Shown piece after piece: positions 10,884-23,207 of a stretch of DNA of 64,000 nucleotides. The translations under genes were made by a program, and so were the position numbers. Within the stretch, counting starts at the first letter, position 1. Every line of letters begins with the position of its first letter. The notes below the pieces were generated by a model. That model was not told the DNA's origin, did not search any database, and saw only the letters and a program-made list of their open reading frames with translations. Origin of the DNA: Stromatinia cepivora (Eukaryota; Ascomycota; Leotiomycetes; Helotiales; Sclerotiniaceae); the NCBI GenBank assembly GCA_014898415.1, contig RCTD01000004.1, positions 1,239,001 to 1,303,000 of the forward strand, given 5' to 3'.

Positions 10884-13725
10884 CTATGACTTATTCATGC
10901 CAAACCTCGAGGAGAAACCAGCAAGTCGATCCGGTTTCGCCGGACTCGTAATTGTATGGGTAAGTCTTTGCAAATACGAGTTAGCACACAATCCCCAAAA
11001 CAGCTCGTTCAAAACCCCATATCGAAAGAAAGCGGACATACTTCTCCAATATCTTAGGCCCATTCAAAGCATCCACTCTTCCAAACTTCTTATTCCTGAT
11101 ACTAATATCGAAAAACTCATCGGGATTATCTGTCTGCATTAAATAGACCGTTTGTTGTAATTCATCGAGATTCTCCTTGAGGATGAGGGCGTTGTCCAGG
11201 GAATCGACGAATTCGGATAGGTAGGCTACGTCTTTTGCGAGGGCGGCGACACCGTGGGGATTAATCTTTTTGACTTCGGGGGAGAGGGGGATTGCCTGGT
11301 AGATGGTTAATAGTTGGTTAGTGGAGTGAGGTGGGGGAGGAGTAAGCTTACGAGGATCATGTTTGCGGCGTGGGACAGAGCATCGAAATAAATAAGTTCT
11401 TTGATTTCCCGGGGTAGGGTGAGGAGAGTGGAGCTCATGATGTTGGAAAGATAGGTTGTTAGGGTTTGCATGTAGTTGCTTGGCTCGGATACTAAAGAAG
11501 GCGCCATCCTGGAGCGAGCAACATGTTAGTTGTTATTCAGGGGAGTAGATCTTGAACCGAGAAGCCATACCAATCATAATCTGCTGTCTCAACCAAATCG
11601 TCTATCTTGGAATTGACGACTTCGAATATACGCTTTTCGGCGTCCTTCTTACTGCTCGAGAACTTTTCTGTAGCTGCAAGAACAATTGGCCCACCAGCTG
11701 ATGTGGATGATCGTGCGGCCAAGAGAAGTTGTTCTAGTTCTCGACTTGCTGATTCGAAATACTCAAGGTTTATGAGAATTTGAACAATCTGGCCCAGATA
11801 TTGGGTACTCAGCTTTTCTACAAGCGGGTCACATATATCCTCAGATAGAAGCTCATCTATCGACTATAAGAACGATGGGTCAGCTTGAATAGTGCAGCAA
11901 AGCGGAATTGGCCATGCATACCTTCTTCAGTGTTTCGTCAATAATACTTGGCTGTTGGAAGTGATCGTCCATTATGAAGTAGAATCGATTCAAGAAGTTC
12001 CTGATATCAATACAGCACATCGGATACATCTGGGAGAATGGTAATACGCCAGGAAACCTAGCAATTGTTAAAAGGTAATAATGGCAGATAATGATTTTCT
12101 TGACTCACGTGTATTCTTCTTTTGGTTTGTCTGGCACATACCAACTAACCTGAACGATCTTGTCAAAGTCTTCTTCACTATTGACTGGCATAGGCATGTA
12201 TTCATCCGTTGACACGATCTGTGAGAGTCAGTACGTACCCTCCGCAGCCCTGGATACCCACTGACCTGTTGAAAGTCTGTACTGAATTTACGTTTCAACA
12301 AATCAGCATATCTATAGAAAAGCTTGAGCACATAAGCATCCAAAATAGCCACTGAATAGCCCCAACCCTAGATTTAAAGTTAGCACTTTTGAGGATCTAC
12401 ACTGTGCTTTAAAACCTTACCTCCATTGTTTGTATGAACAACGCGATCACATTCTTGGTTTGCAAGATAACATCCGGGTTATCAAACTCATCTAAAGCTT
12501 TGGAAACAGCGTTGATCGCGGCATTACACATCGAATCCCACAGTTCATCAACCTGTAAAGAATTAGCTGGTTTACAATCTTTCGGTACACAACGGATTGC
12601 CTACATCAACTGGGGAACGCAAGTTATGGGCTTTTCGCATGGTAGCCTTTTCTATTATAGCGAAGCCGGCAATGCCTTCCAGCAAGGCACTCAAAAAGTG
12701 TTCGCTCTCTTCATCGGTTAGGTTCACAGAACTTGGAAGCAACAAATCTTTCTGCTGTCTTCTTGTTGCAGCATATTCGCTTTTGAATTTCTCAATCTGA
12801 CCAAGTGCTTCGTGAATATGTAAACACTCGAATAGGGGATCAAAATCGACTTGGAGCTCCTCATTGTTCAGCACATCAAACTCCTCACTCTCATCATAGA
12901 CCAGCTCGATGGCCGAATTTAGCTTGAAATTCCGAAGATATGGGTTCGCCTCCATGCGCTCCTTCTGCCTGCTCCGCCGAATGTTTGTATGGTAAAATGC
13001 CACTTCCCCTAGGAATTGAGACGTCTCACGAATGCGATAAAGCCAAGTATTCAAATCACTCATTACTGCTTCTGAGATGGCTTTCTGAGAGGAGGGGATC
13101 GACTTTTGAATTATTTCTGCGAGAGTGTGCTGAGTAGCATATTTGTTCTGAATTGTCGGAATCAAATGCTCGTTCTGTAAATCGTCCAGCGCCTTAAGAG
13201 CCGCATAATATTTCTTCTTTCGTATCAAATCATGCGCCTGGTTGACGGCGTGCAGTACTTTCAAAGATTCCTTCAACGCCTCGGAAGCCTCCGCAATATT
13301 CTGACGAACAGATCTTGTGTCCACCAGTGCCTCCTTTTGTGCAGCTAGCTTTTCCGTGCTCGCCTGAATAGACTGATTGAGCTTTAGGATCTCGGATGTA
13401 AGTTGGGAGGTTCCTTCGCGGACTTGTTGTAGCTGATTGACGGATGCCAGGAATTCTTCATGTTTCGTTAAGCCAATTCGTTCAATGTCAGCCTCGCGAT
13501 CGTCCGCATATTGTGACAGGCTTCGTATGAGAGCAGGAGTTCTATTGGATAAAGTGGCATCTTTGAGGGCGGGTATTAGTTGATCTAGATAATCGGCATT
13601 AGAGGAAGACAATATGATCTGTTTGAATTTGTCAGTCATGGAAATAGAATAGGTATTGTGGAAAGGCGTGCCTGTTGAACAGCTTGCCTGTAATCATTGT
13701 ATTGCACAGTTTTTCGAGGTGCCAT
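10884..13725 (-). CDS. sec15: Exocyst complex subunit Sec15
   Basis: Subunit of the octameric exocyst that tethers secretory vesicles at the plasma membrane and contacts the Rab GTPase Sec4. Ten exons join in frame to 777 residues, matching fungal Sec15. Exon 1 (13725-13672) encodes MAPRKTVQYNDYRQAVQQ. The large exon 2 (13618-12605) has the coiled-coil N-terminal region, including KKKYYAALKALDDLQNEHLI. Later exons give DWMAPSLVSEPSNYMQTLTT and the C-terminal helical bundle, ending AKPDRLAGFSSRFGMNKS. The first intron (13671-13619, 53 nt) starts with GC rather than GT (CAG|GCACGC) and ends CTGAC...CAG; no GT donor nearby restores phase. The 3' end faces hap5 with 292 bp between stop codons (convergent pair). 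Confidence 0.94.
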
Positions 13726-16237
13726 GCTGGGCAACTTAGGCTGCAAGCTTTTGAGAAAAACCTAGACCATGAATGACCCCAGTTCAGACCGTAAATACCA
13801 ATGGAGAACTGCTTGAAATAAGATATTCTCCTTCCCTTGGTTTCAACTCAATGTTTGAGGGCTGAATGATGGCTCCGGATTAACTCTGACTCCGAAGCAC
13901 GGGCTCACAACTACCTACTCAAATTTTAGAAAACTCTTTGATAGAATTCAATAGGAAACCGGCTTCTAACAAGAAACTGTCGTGAGTCTTTGTGATGTTG
14001 GGAACGATCTCTCTTGTGCCTCTTCAATGAACCTTATAAAGTGTATGGTATGATGATAATTCCAAGAGACTATTCGAGAACACCAAAGATGTAGATATCT
14101 TAATCACGATTGGGAATTCGAAATTCAAAGCAGCTGTTGGAGTGAGATATGGATTGCGATATTGCAAGACTTGCTTGGTACATAACAAGTGAACATCCGA
14201 GTCAGTCTTTCTTGAGTGCTCAAGTCCACACCGAAGATGTGCTGGCTTCAACTAGGATTATACTTCTTTTCTTTCTACATTTTCAACATATATACAGAAA
14301 ATAAAGCGAGGGGATGACTTTACCTTTTCACTTGGCTCTCTATCATTTTTCGTAATTATCCAGAATAACCAATGTTGGATGAAGTATCAAAGTGCCTCGA
14401 GATTTCGCTAGCGCTCAACCACCACGGAAGTTCCTGATGAAGAAGGAACCAACGAGGTAAATCTTCAAAGGACACAATCATCGATGAACCAAGAGACCTG
14501 TCCATCAAGGTACTCTTTGATTCTTCTTCTATAGCTCCACTGGCCACATAAGATTACTTGGATTAATCTTTTGGGTAGGCTCAATCTAGGATATATTTAC
14601 TAGGTAAAATAAAGCCATTGGCATCTCAATCTTAAGTCAGATGTTCAAAGCCGGCCAGCTGCAGGCTGTAGTAAATGATAAGAGTATTACTGAGGAAGGA
14701 CTAAGGAATAATCGAGTAAAAACCGAGTAAGGCCTCAGCTCAAGTCCCCTCAACAACTGGAGTACCTAGCCAATAAGACTATACTCGTCTTATCTTGTCA
14801 GGAGTTGAACGATCTTGAGAAGAAACTTGGAATGGTTGTAGGATTGAGAGCTTCTCGTCTCTTGAATATATTCAATTATATATAGCGTCCTTCGGGAACG
14901 ACGATAGGTGTTTGATCAATGGGAATACAAATTTAAAGGCTTCAATTCATACCTTCTTGGTACCTGTCTCCTTGTGGTATTTCTACAGTGCGGGGTATGA
15001 GAATCGGCGTTGGACAGGCTACAAACTCCAAGAAGATTCTACCTAGTAACTCAAAGCCCAATATCTTCCTGTGTCTGTTTCCTCGTAGCATCCAGTGCAG
15101 CCTTTCGGTAATGACGATAAGTGATCCCCAGTATACATACAAATATTAAAAGAAGATTTTGATTGGAATCCTGGAATACCTTCCCGTGTCTATTTCCTCG
15201 TGGCGTTTAGCACAATACCTCGGGTTATCACGGAAGGTTTTTGACGGCATACTGATTTCAAGAAAATTCTAATTTGAAAACATACGTTCCCGTATTCTCC
15301 ATGGTGATAGTATCCAGCCCATTTCTTCGGCCATGACGATATCGGACACGGGATACAGGTCTCCAAGGAGATTTTAATTAGATACTTGAAATGCCTTGCC
15401 GTCTCTGTTTCTTCGTGGCCTTAACTGCTGTCTGGAAGGAGTTGCGGTCACTTAAAGAAGGGATAAGAGAAAGTGAGGATTTTTATTCTAATTATTTTCA
15501 GGACTCGCTTATACTCCCAAGTTGAAAGACATCGAGGTCATGATAGAAATTAAGGCAAAAAAAGAAGACTACAATGAACTCGATAGGGAATTAAATGAGA
15601 CCATTGAGTGTGCTCATTGAATACCTAGTAGATAGTATATACTTGGAAATAAACAATAAAAACCCGTTTATTCCCATGAATACTGAGATTCGGTGGTATT
15701 TTCGGCTTGTTTCCCGAAATCGGGTCATGGCTCCTTCCCGTGTTGTTCTCATGCCTTCCAAAACTTCTCCCCAGGGTGAATGTTTGAAATTTCTTTCTCA
15801 TATCCATCTACAAACAATCCACTTTTTATCAACATCTTCCTTCTTCTCTAGGCTTCTTTCCCATGTTATCAGAACCTTGATAACATTCACTAAGATTTCT
15901 TCTGGCGTTCTTCCGATTCTTCCAGCTTGGAGTTTTTGATGCACCACCAGTTATTAACTTGAACTTCTTGTAATCTCCGTTACCTTTGTTCTTTTACACA
16001 CATACAAACAAATCTTGGTTCTTTCGTTCAATCTACAATCCTTCAACCTTCAGGAATCTCAACGATTATTGTCAATTGGTGATAATAGTATCATCAAGTG
16101 AGCAATAATCTTCAACCTACTGTCATTTTGATCTCATAAACTCCCTTTTCCAACGATCTGCACAATTTTCACGTCCTTGAGACACTCAATTTTGACACCT
16201 TCTTTTTGTCATTGAATCAAGAACTTTGTTTTCAAGC
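13726..16237. other. Upstream region of the Mei2-type gene with a repeat tract
   Basis: 2.5 kb between divergent genes. No supported coding region. A set of diverged tandem repeats occupies about 14,940-15,430 (listed separately). The 600 bp before the start codon are pyrimidine-rich on the plus strand, as expected of a long fungal promoter and 5' leader. Confidence 0.45.
14940..15430. repeat. Diverged tandem repeat, period about 110 bp
   Basis: Five related blocks can be read along the plus strand, beginning near 14,950, 15,060, 15,173, 15,283 and 15,390. Each opens with a variant of ATACCTTCCCGTGTCTGTT followed by TCCTCGTGGC. Several continue with a TTTCGG...ATGACGATA...GGATAC segment and close with a purine-rich AAGAAGATTTTGATT-like stretch. 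A partial unit containing the ACGACGATA segment lies at about 14,880-14,935. Units differ by substitutions and small indels, so this is an old array. Function unknown; it has no consistent open frame. Confidence 0.7.
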
Positions 16238-18907
16238 ATGTCGTCATTCAATCGTTCTTATGGTCAATCGCCACCTTCTCCAGTTTCCAACGGCGCTTTC
16301 GAGTCCATTCAGGGAACGCCCAACACTGCGATCACTGCGATCTCTCCAGAGGACGCAAGAATTCCCAAGCCATTGGCAACAGACTCTCGTGCATCTTCTG
16401 TTACTCAATCGGCTGCTAACCAACATGATCCCTTCATCACAGCGGGTACTACAAGTAGAGCTTCGGCTCAACTTTCTGCTACCGCTTCTGCGTTCCAACC
16501 CTTGCATCTCTATGGTCCTGCTGTTGGTACGCCTGCTGCAGGAAGTCTTATCGTCAACGGATCTGGATCTGCTACTCTTATCCCAGGTACAATTCAGTAC
16601 TTAGATAACGTGGTAGCATCACAGTCACCAGTTCGTGAAACCGAAATTACCAGCTATGGCGTTAGTTTTTATTTTCCTTTACCTTCATCATTATGCAATG
16701 TACTAATAGTTCATAGAAATTCAGCACAGATACTGGTGCCACCCGTTGCCTTAAAATCACCGATATCTATCAAAAGGTAGACGTCCTTAGCTGTGTTCGA
16801 TTCTCTTTCGAGGTTAGTTTTACTTTATCATTCGCTTTGTTTACCATGTGCTTTCGCTAACAAATTGTTACATAGAAATTGGAAAAGGCTGGTGTCACCA
16901 TCACTGGCGGAAAGAGAATTGAGACGACTAAGAATAATGTTGTCTACATTAGGATGTCCAACATATATGAGGCTGCCAAGGTGTATACCGCAATCAAGGT
17001 CGATCATGTTGATTGTGCGGTGGAATATATCAAAGCAAATGAATTTGGCGGCGTTCGTAAACCCTTCACTCGTCATTCAAACAAGAACTAACATTCTCAA
17101 AGGCCATCAGTCCTCAATCGAGAACCGTGTACTCTGCTCATGAGGGTCAAGTTATGTTAACAGCTACCTATCTCCCAAACACCAACATTGACAAGAAGGT
17201 CTTTGAAGAAAGCCTTCGTGACTTGTTGTCCGTTGAAGGCGAGCTTTACGCATGGCAAAAGTTTCTTGCGACAGAAGCAGGTACCTTCCGCCTTTGTGCG
17301 GAGTTTGTCGATTCGGCCATGGTGTCCCGTGCCATCGATCGTTGCAACAACAAGCTGATTGGCGTGTGTAACTTCTCTTTCCACTTGATTGAATATTACT
17401 GACCTTTTCGCAGAACATTCTTGTCAAGTGCGAGATGCACACACCCGACGTTAGCAAGAATCGTGGCACCTTGCGTAACAATTTGGCACAGGCTGTGACT
17501 CCTACTCGTCGCTCGGCTCCTCAAACTGACATCAGTGATGTGCTTGGGCACATGTCACTTCAAGCTCCTCAAACACCTGGATTCCCTAGCAATGCTGCCT
17601 TGTTTAATTCTGGTAGCCCAATTCCCCAAGCTATTCAATACATGACTGCCAATCATTATGGTCTGTTGCCTTCCAACACAGTTCCTTATGTTGTGAATAA
17701 CTTGGGTGGTTTGTATACCAGCCAACCTCTTGCATTTCAGGCGGGATTTCCAGGAGCTGTTACAACAAATCGACCTTCACAGGTCATGGAGCCTTATGAC
17801 TCCTTTCCGGCTCAGGTATACTCACCACATACCTACACTAATCACTTTGCTCAGCAAGGTGTTCAACGATACCCAACGAGTCCACAGACTTATGGGCACA
17901 ACTTTGGCTATATGAGCCCACAAACCCCCAACTCTCGTGAAATTGCCCGCAATGGTAATCGTCGCCAGCTTCCCGTTGTTAGGACACCTCAGGGACAAGT
18001 ACGAGGACGTGGTGCGTCTAACCCCGCTGCTAGCCACCATAATCATGTCGACATCAATAAGATCAATGCTGGCCTCGATGTCAGAACTACTGTAAGTCCA
18101 TATTCATTTTTGCAAGCCTTACCATATCTGACGCTCTTTTCAGGTAATGCTGAGAAATATTCCAAACAAGGTCGACCAGGCGATGTTGAAGAGCATCGTA
18201 GATGAGTCAAGTTTCGGAAGATATGATTTCATGTATCTTCGTATTGACTTTTCCAATGACTGCAATGTCGGCTACGCGTTCATCAACTTTGTCGATCCAA
18301 TGGACATTATCGAGTTCGTGCTTGCACGATCTAACCAGAAGTGGCATAGGTTCAAGAGTGACAAAGTTGCAGAAGTCTCCTATGCCACAATCCAAGGTAG
18401 AGACTGTCTTATCCAAAAGTTCCGTAACTCGTCAGTCATGCTCGAGCCTCCTCACTACAGACCTAAGGTAATTTAAGCAATCATTGATATTGATTTACAC
18501 ATTTAACTGACAACTTGATGTAGCTCTTCTTAACTCATCTTGATGGAGCTAATGTTGCCGGTCTGGAGGATGAATTTCCTTCATCTGACAATGCTTCTAA
18601 GCTCAAGAGAAGCTGTGAAAATGCTGAACACGTCGGTAAGTTATCATTTAATCGATCTCTATGTTTATATTGTCTGACACGAGAAAGGACTTTTCGCTCC
18701 AAGTGCTGGCCAACACCTACGTGATGAACAGCGCCGTCGTCGCTCTCAGTATGACCGCGGAACCAGCCTTGCCGAGCGTGAGGAATACGGTTTTGATGAG
18801 GATGAGGAAGATCTTCATCGTAGCCCTTGTCAACAAGGTTTCTCACCACACTGTAAGATGGTATTGCTTCCTTCCTATCCAATGTGACTAACAAATCAAT
18901 AGATTGA
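16238..18907 (+). CDS. Mei2-type RNA-binding protein
   Basis: Mei2-family proteins bind RNA through a specialised C-terminal RRM and control meiotic entry or differentiation. Nine exons (16238-16660, 16717-16812, 16876-17052, 17103-17363, 17414-18091, 18144-18467, 18524-18635, 18688-18852, 18903-18907) close in frame at 746 residues. Exon 6 (residues about 546-653) is the diagnostic Mei2 C-terminal RRM: VMLRNIPNKVDQAMLKSIVD, YDFMYLRIDFSNDCNVGYAF and the WHRFKSDKVAEVSYA helix region. Exons 2-4 encode two weaker RRM-like domains (VRFSFEKLEKAGVTI; GEFEL-type spacing around LLSVEGELYAWQK). The segment from residue 320 to 545 is Gln/Pro/Asn-rich and probably disordered. The last coding exon is only 5 nt and supplies the stop; reading through the donor instead gives a slightly longer tail. 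The role in this species is inferred from the family. Confidence 0.88.
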
Positions 18908-20764
18908 GCAGCTGGAACTTGACCATTCCTCAAAAGTCATCCATACAATCTGAAGTCAATTTCGTGCTGCCCACTTTGGTTTCTGCCGGCTAGCTACACT
19001 CTTGTCGGATACCATCTTTTCTGGTCTGTGATTTGAACAGATTTTAACCTTGGGAATGTTTGGGTGATCTTCACGACAAGCCTCATATGGTCTAAATTTT
19101 GAAGCAGTTGGGTCGATCTAGTTGACTGTTTCTATTTCTCCTTTTCAAACAGAAAAGTTTATCATATTGCTCCATATGGACCTGTTTCTTGCGACACCAG
19201 AATTCTTTGCTTAATTTACTTGGCGGTTGAATTTGTGGTGGCTTCATGGCCCCGGTTTTGATCCTAGGTACAACTAGCTTTTGACAATAAAATAGAAGAC
19301 AATTTTGCTATCTATTCATCACTTCCCTCCTGTGAACCTTGAATGTGATGTTTTACGATATGAATAGAATGGTCAATAACCATTCATTGAATTGATTCCT
19401 ATTCGTAGAGATATATAACTTGGTATCAGGATATCCAATAGTCCAGACTAGCATACCAGATGCGACATTGAATCTTTGAAGAGTGATTTATTGCTTGAAT
19501 GAATTCATTGTTGTATATAGATTCAGTCTCTAATATCACTCCGCTCCTCGAACTCTTTACAACGTCGAACCTTCAAACCAATTCAGAAATTGAAAACTTC
19601 TCATTGTTAGACTGCAGCATGGACTATTGGATACCCTGCTTGGTATAATTGTAGTTGCTTGTTTACTTTAAGCTAACCAGTTTCTCCATGTAATTAGCTG
19701 CTGCACTCATTATGTACACCGAATTTGTCAGATTTACTACATATCAACTTGATTTGATTTCTCATTGCTAGAAATGTGATTTTGTAGATTTGTAGATTTG
19801 TAGATTTTTTGAATATAGTGGATATTAGTTTATGGTGATAGAAGAAGAACAAGAAGAAGAAGAAGAAGTTAGGTTGGAATTTGATGGGTTTATGATGGGT
19901 TTATGATGGGGTTTACGGCTGGGTTTATGGCTGCGTGATGGGGTGATATGAGATGAGGAGCGATGAGGGGAGGTTGTGAGATTAGTATGGATTGATGGGT
20001 GGGTTGTGGTGATGGATGGGATGGATGCATGGGTTGTGATGATGAAAGGGGGTATTTTTTGAGGGGTTTGAAAATGATGAATGAAGGGCGAAGGGTGATT
20101 TTTGGATTGGAAGTCTATTGATGTATAGATGGATGTTTGAAGAGCTGAGACATTGAGTTGGTTTATTCAGTGAGTAAAAGGGAATATTTTTTTAAAAAAA
20201 GAAGAAACATTGGAGAGGACTTTGGATGGGTGTCTGGTTTATCTAATTCATCTTGGTCTAGGTCCTGGTTTTGGTGAATTGGATAGGTCATTTTTGGATG
20301 GAAATCTTGTTTGATAGATGGTGATGTTGGGAGTTGGGAGTTGAGGATTGGGGGTTCTTTGTGGATTTGAGTCTGAGGGCTAGTTATGGTTCCAGGATGA
20401 TTTGGAAATATTCTAAGGATATAGCTTTAAGCTCGAGGTGTGTGAAAGTTTTTGTTGGATGTTGGGAATGGGATGGGAAAAGATGGTTATTATATATGTG
20501 GAAGGTATGTATGGGATGTGCACACAGGACTCTTAGAATAGCTTTCTTTTTTCTGGATTGAGTGTGCATTTTTAGAGAGGTTTGTTTGAAGAGAAGAAGG
20601 TAACTGAATTTTCTCTGGCATTGACTGGTGGAAATGCACGCTGATTCGGATTCCTGCCAAATTCAGAGTGTTGTGCCGGTGGTATTTAGCAAATCGGCAT
20701 GATGATTGGGGATTTGAACCCCACCAATATCCCACCGCTTCATTGCTACGCCCCACCCCAGGTG
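18908..20764. other. 3' flank and gene-free stretch
   Basis: No gene recognised. A short tandem run of the 9-mer TTTGTAGAT lies near 19,780-19,812, a GAA/AAG purine run at 19,845-19,870, and related GATGGGTTTAT units at 19,880-19,925. From about 19,860 to 20,560 the plus strand is markedly G/T-rich. Near 20,690-20,770 (minus strand) is a tRNA-like B-box sequence discussed among the findings. Confidence 0.45.
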
Positions 20765-21245
20765 GTACAGGATTCGCCATATCAGCTTCCTTTACTTTAC
20801 TTAGATGTGGGACTGTATTCTTGCAGTGCGGTGTGTCTATAGACTGGACTAAAGTCTAGCAATAAGAGACTTAAACATGATGTTGACAAAAAAATGATAC
20901 ATGAAGCTAAATGTGTGAGCCTTTTCTAGATTCGGAAGGAGCTAAAAACGAAAGGGAGAAGTTTTGGGCATATGCATCTTCCAAGAACCTCGATAAAACG
21001 CACCTGGCCCTAACTAGACCTGAGAAATAATCTGGAAGGATTTGAAAGCTATGCAGTAGAACTATACCAAGCTCTCTTTTTATACCTAGAAATGGTGTTG
21101 TAGGCCATGGAAATGGACCATGTCCTCGACCTCCGATTTGCGATGAAATACGTGATATGCCATGTCGAAAGCATATATGCGTGCAAATTGCAGTACGGGA
21201 AGTCACTCTTTCGATTCATAGAGCTTTTTCATGAATTCTAGATCT
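20765..21245 (+). pseudogene. Broken copy of the 2-oxoglutarate/Fe(II) oxygenase
   Basis: DNA homologous to the intact oxygenase gene at 25,988-27,195, in the same orientation. Upstream sequence matches first (TTCCTTTACTTTACTT...GTATTCTTGCAG against 25,61x-25,665). Then about 600 bp including exon 1 are missing. From about 20,910 the match resumes: GGGAGAAGTTTTGGGCATATG, then TTTGAAAGCTATGCAGTA, then GAAAGCATATATGCGTGCAA, ending near 21,245. Intron sequence is included, so it is a DNA duplicate and not a retrocopy. Stops and frameshifts interrupt every frame. The C-terminal catalytic half (HxD...H) is absent. Many differences are C-to-T or G-to-A, as RIP would give. Confidence 0.85.
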
Positions 21246-22149
21246 CCAAATCGTCGAAGACTTCGAAGACTCATATTAAAGAGGTAAAGGTTGTTGTTAG
21301 GTACAGAAAGACATCTAGTTGGTGTAAAGAATTGTTACACCATAGACATGAACGTAGCTCATTAGATCATACACATTATAAATATGTTGAATGTGATGTG
21401 GATTGAAGCCGTGTTGAGTGGGATGATAGGTGATAGGTGATAGGCTACGACGGCCGCATTCGCCGAGCCGATCCCTATGTGTTTTTCTATCTGGAAGCTT
21501 GTAGATCCTGATGTCAGATTTTTAGTTTATCCACAGACACTAAACTATACTATAGCTACATGACCATTTCATTCAAGTCAACACATGTTTGCATACATTA
21601 AATGACTACTTACCTCCCTCCGCCCACATCTATTTAAGAAGTGTCTGTACGCAGCATTTGTTCTAGGCGATTGAGATTTAGGCCTTCAGTCCCATCATTG
21701 ACGACATTATGATAAAATGTCCTCTCTGCGTTTCTTACTGCGGAACGAACTACTTCTTCAAGTATATATGGCAACTATTCTCTTCCCATACAGAAATCCA
21801 GAGCGACGGAAGGTAGGGGGGATATATTTGAGAAAACAGGTACCGAAAATATCAGATCCCAGAGAATCAATTTGAAGCGGGCTATGTCCGAGATTCTTTA
21901 TTCAATAAAACCTTTTAGAAAATTACTAACCGGCGAGGCGTCAACGAGGAGCATCTTTCTTTTCCTTAACAAAATGGTGTGCCAGTATTTTGCGGAGTTT
22001 ATAGAAACAATGATGGACGTAATAACTAGGACTATTCATTCACGAAAGAATGACTTCTTCATAGATAGCTGCTAATCTTTTGTTAATCACTTTGTATTTC
22101 TTCAGCCCGGAATCTCAAGTGCTGAGCGTTGAGCTCATGTTTGATCGCC
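21246..22149. other. Spacer between oxygenase remnant and methyltransferase
   Basis: No gene recognised. This is where the missing C-terminal half of the oxygenase would be expected, but no match to 26,660-27,195 was found. It holds a short GTGATAG repeat near 21,425-21,445 and an open frame at 21,872-22,075 with no family resemblance. Confidence 0.45.
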
Positions 22150-23207
22150 TTATAGCTCTATATTTCTGCGAGCTACCAGAGTTGCTATCGGCGCCCTGAA
22201 TATCACGCCCTGTTTCCCCTTCTCTAAAGCCTTCTTTCGATATGCATACGCTGCCATCTTCGCCTGCTCCTTGCTAAATCCATTCCTAGATGACAGCATT
22301 TCTATTATTAGTGACTTCACACGCGATTGCCACTCTACCACCACATCATTGATCTCCGGCCTCCGAAGACATGCATCGGTGTGGTCAGTGACATGCACGT
22401 CCTCCACAGGCAAACTTTGAAGCGCTTTCTCCACATCTCCAGTTGCATCCAGAGAAAATCCTTGGTCAGCCCAGTACTTGAACATCATGTCTACCTGCGA
22501 TTTCCATGAGAGGTCACCATCATCATCCGGGTATATTATCTTTCGTCCATTCCTGTATGAAGCGTCGGTCCATTGAAGATATCCACCAGGCTCTGTGCTG
22601 GTTAGTGACTAATTTTCTGAGATGAGCTTGGAGTCAGGAGTCTTACTGAGCAACTCCACGAGATTCTGTACGACTCCTTTGATCTGTTCGACTTCCACTG
22701 CGAGGACAACGAGTCGGACATGCACGACGTCGAAACTACAGTGGTATTCTTTGGGGAAGCTAGTGGTCATATCCCATAGGACGAATTTGGTTTCCGGAGT
22801 AGGACTTTTGGGGAGTTGTTCCGCATTGATATCAAACCCTACCATCTCCAGAGGGGAGCTGTACCCTGCATCTGCAAGTTCAGCCGCCACTTCTCTGAGC
22901 CAAATGCTGAATTAGAGTCAGCATTGTATTGTAGCGTGTTTTGAAGTTGAGAACCACGCACCCGGTACCTGTGGCAATGTCCGCTATCCTGGAAATATTT
23001 TGCTTCGGGATCCTTGGGTCCAAGACGTGTCCCTCCCTGACAACCCTGATGACGTTGCTCTGCTGTTCTAGCCTGCAATATATCAGTATACAAATCATGC
23101 ATCGAGATATCTTGAGGTCTGAACCTGTCCTTCTCTTCCTCGTCTCTCCTACTAAGTAAGTAGAGTTCCTGCTTTGATGTTCCTATCTCAACTACGGAAG
23201 TTACCAT
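22150..23207 (-). CDS. Class I SAM-dependent methyltransferase
   Basis: Transfers a methyl group from S-adenosylmethionine; substrate unknown. Four exons, 23207-23125, 23072-22962, 22906-22647 and 22592-22150, join in frame to 298 residues. Seen: glycine-rich SAM motif I, RIADIATGTGIW, across exons 2/3; an acidic motif II in EMVGFDINAEQLP; and the downstream FDVVHVRLVVLAVE strand, LLKPGGYLQWTD and C-terminal FRAPIATLVARR. This pattern matches the UbiE/LaeA-like methyltransferases common in fungal specialised-metabolism loci. The first intron (52 nt, GTTCAG...CTGAT...CAG) hides an apparent frameshift in the unspliced frame. The gene converges on the remains of an oxygenase gene. A decayed piece of a paralogue lies at 28,120-28,345 beyond an intact oxygenase. 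Confidence 0.88.

Noticed and set aside
20690..20775. Functional tRNA gene on the minus strand
   Set aside because: A perfect T arm is present, but there is no anticodon arm and the acceptor halves do not pair.
20334..20859. Overlapping short frames on both strands
   Set aside because: They lie in G/T-skewed sequence and across the tRNA-like and oxygenase-flank homology; none has a domain.
23073..23124. Apparent frameshift in the methyltransferase N-terminus
   Set aside because: A 52-nt intron with GTTCAG donor, CTGAT branch and CAG acceptor restores the frame exactly, so the gene is not broken there.
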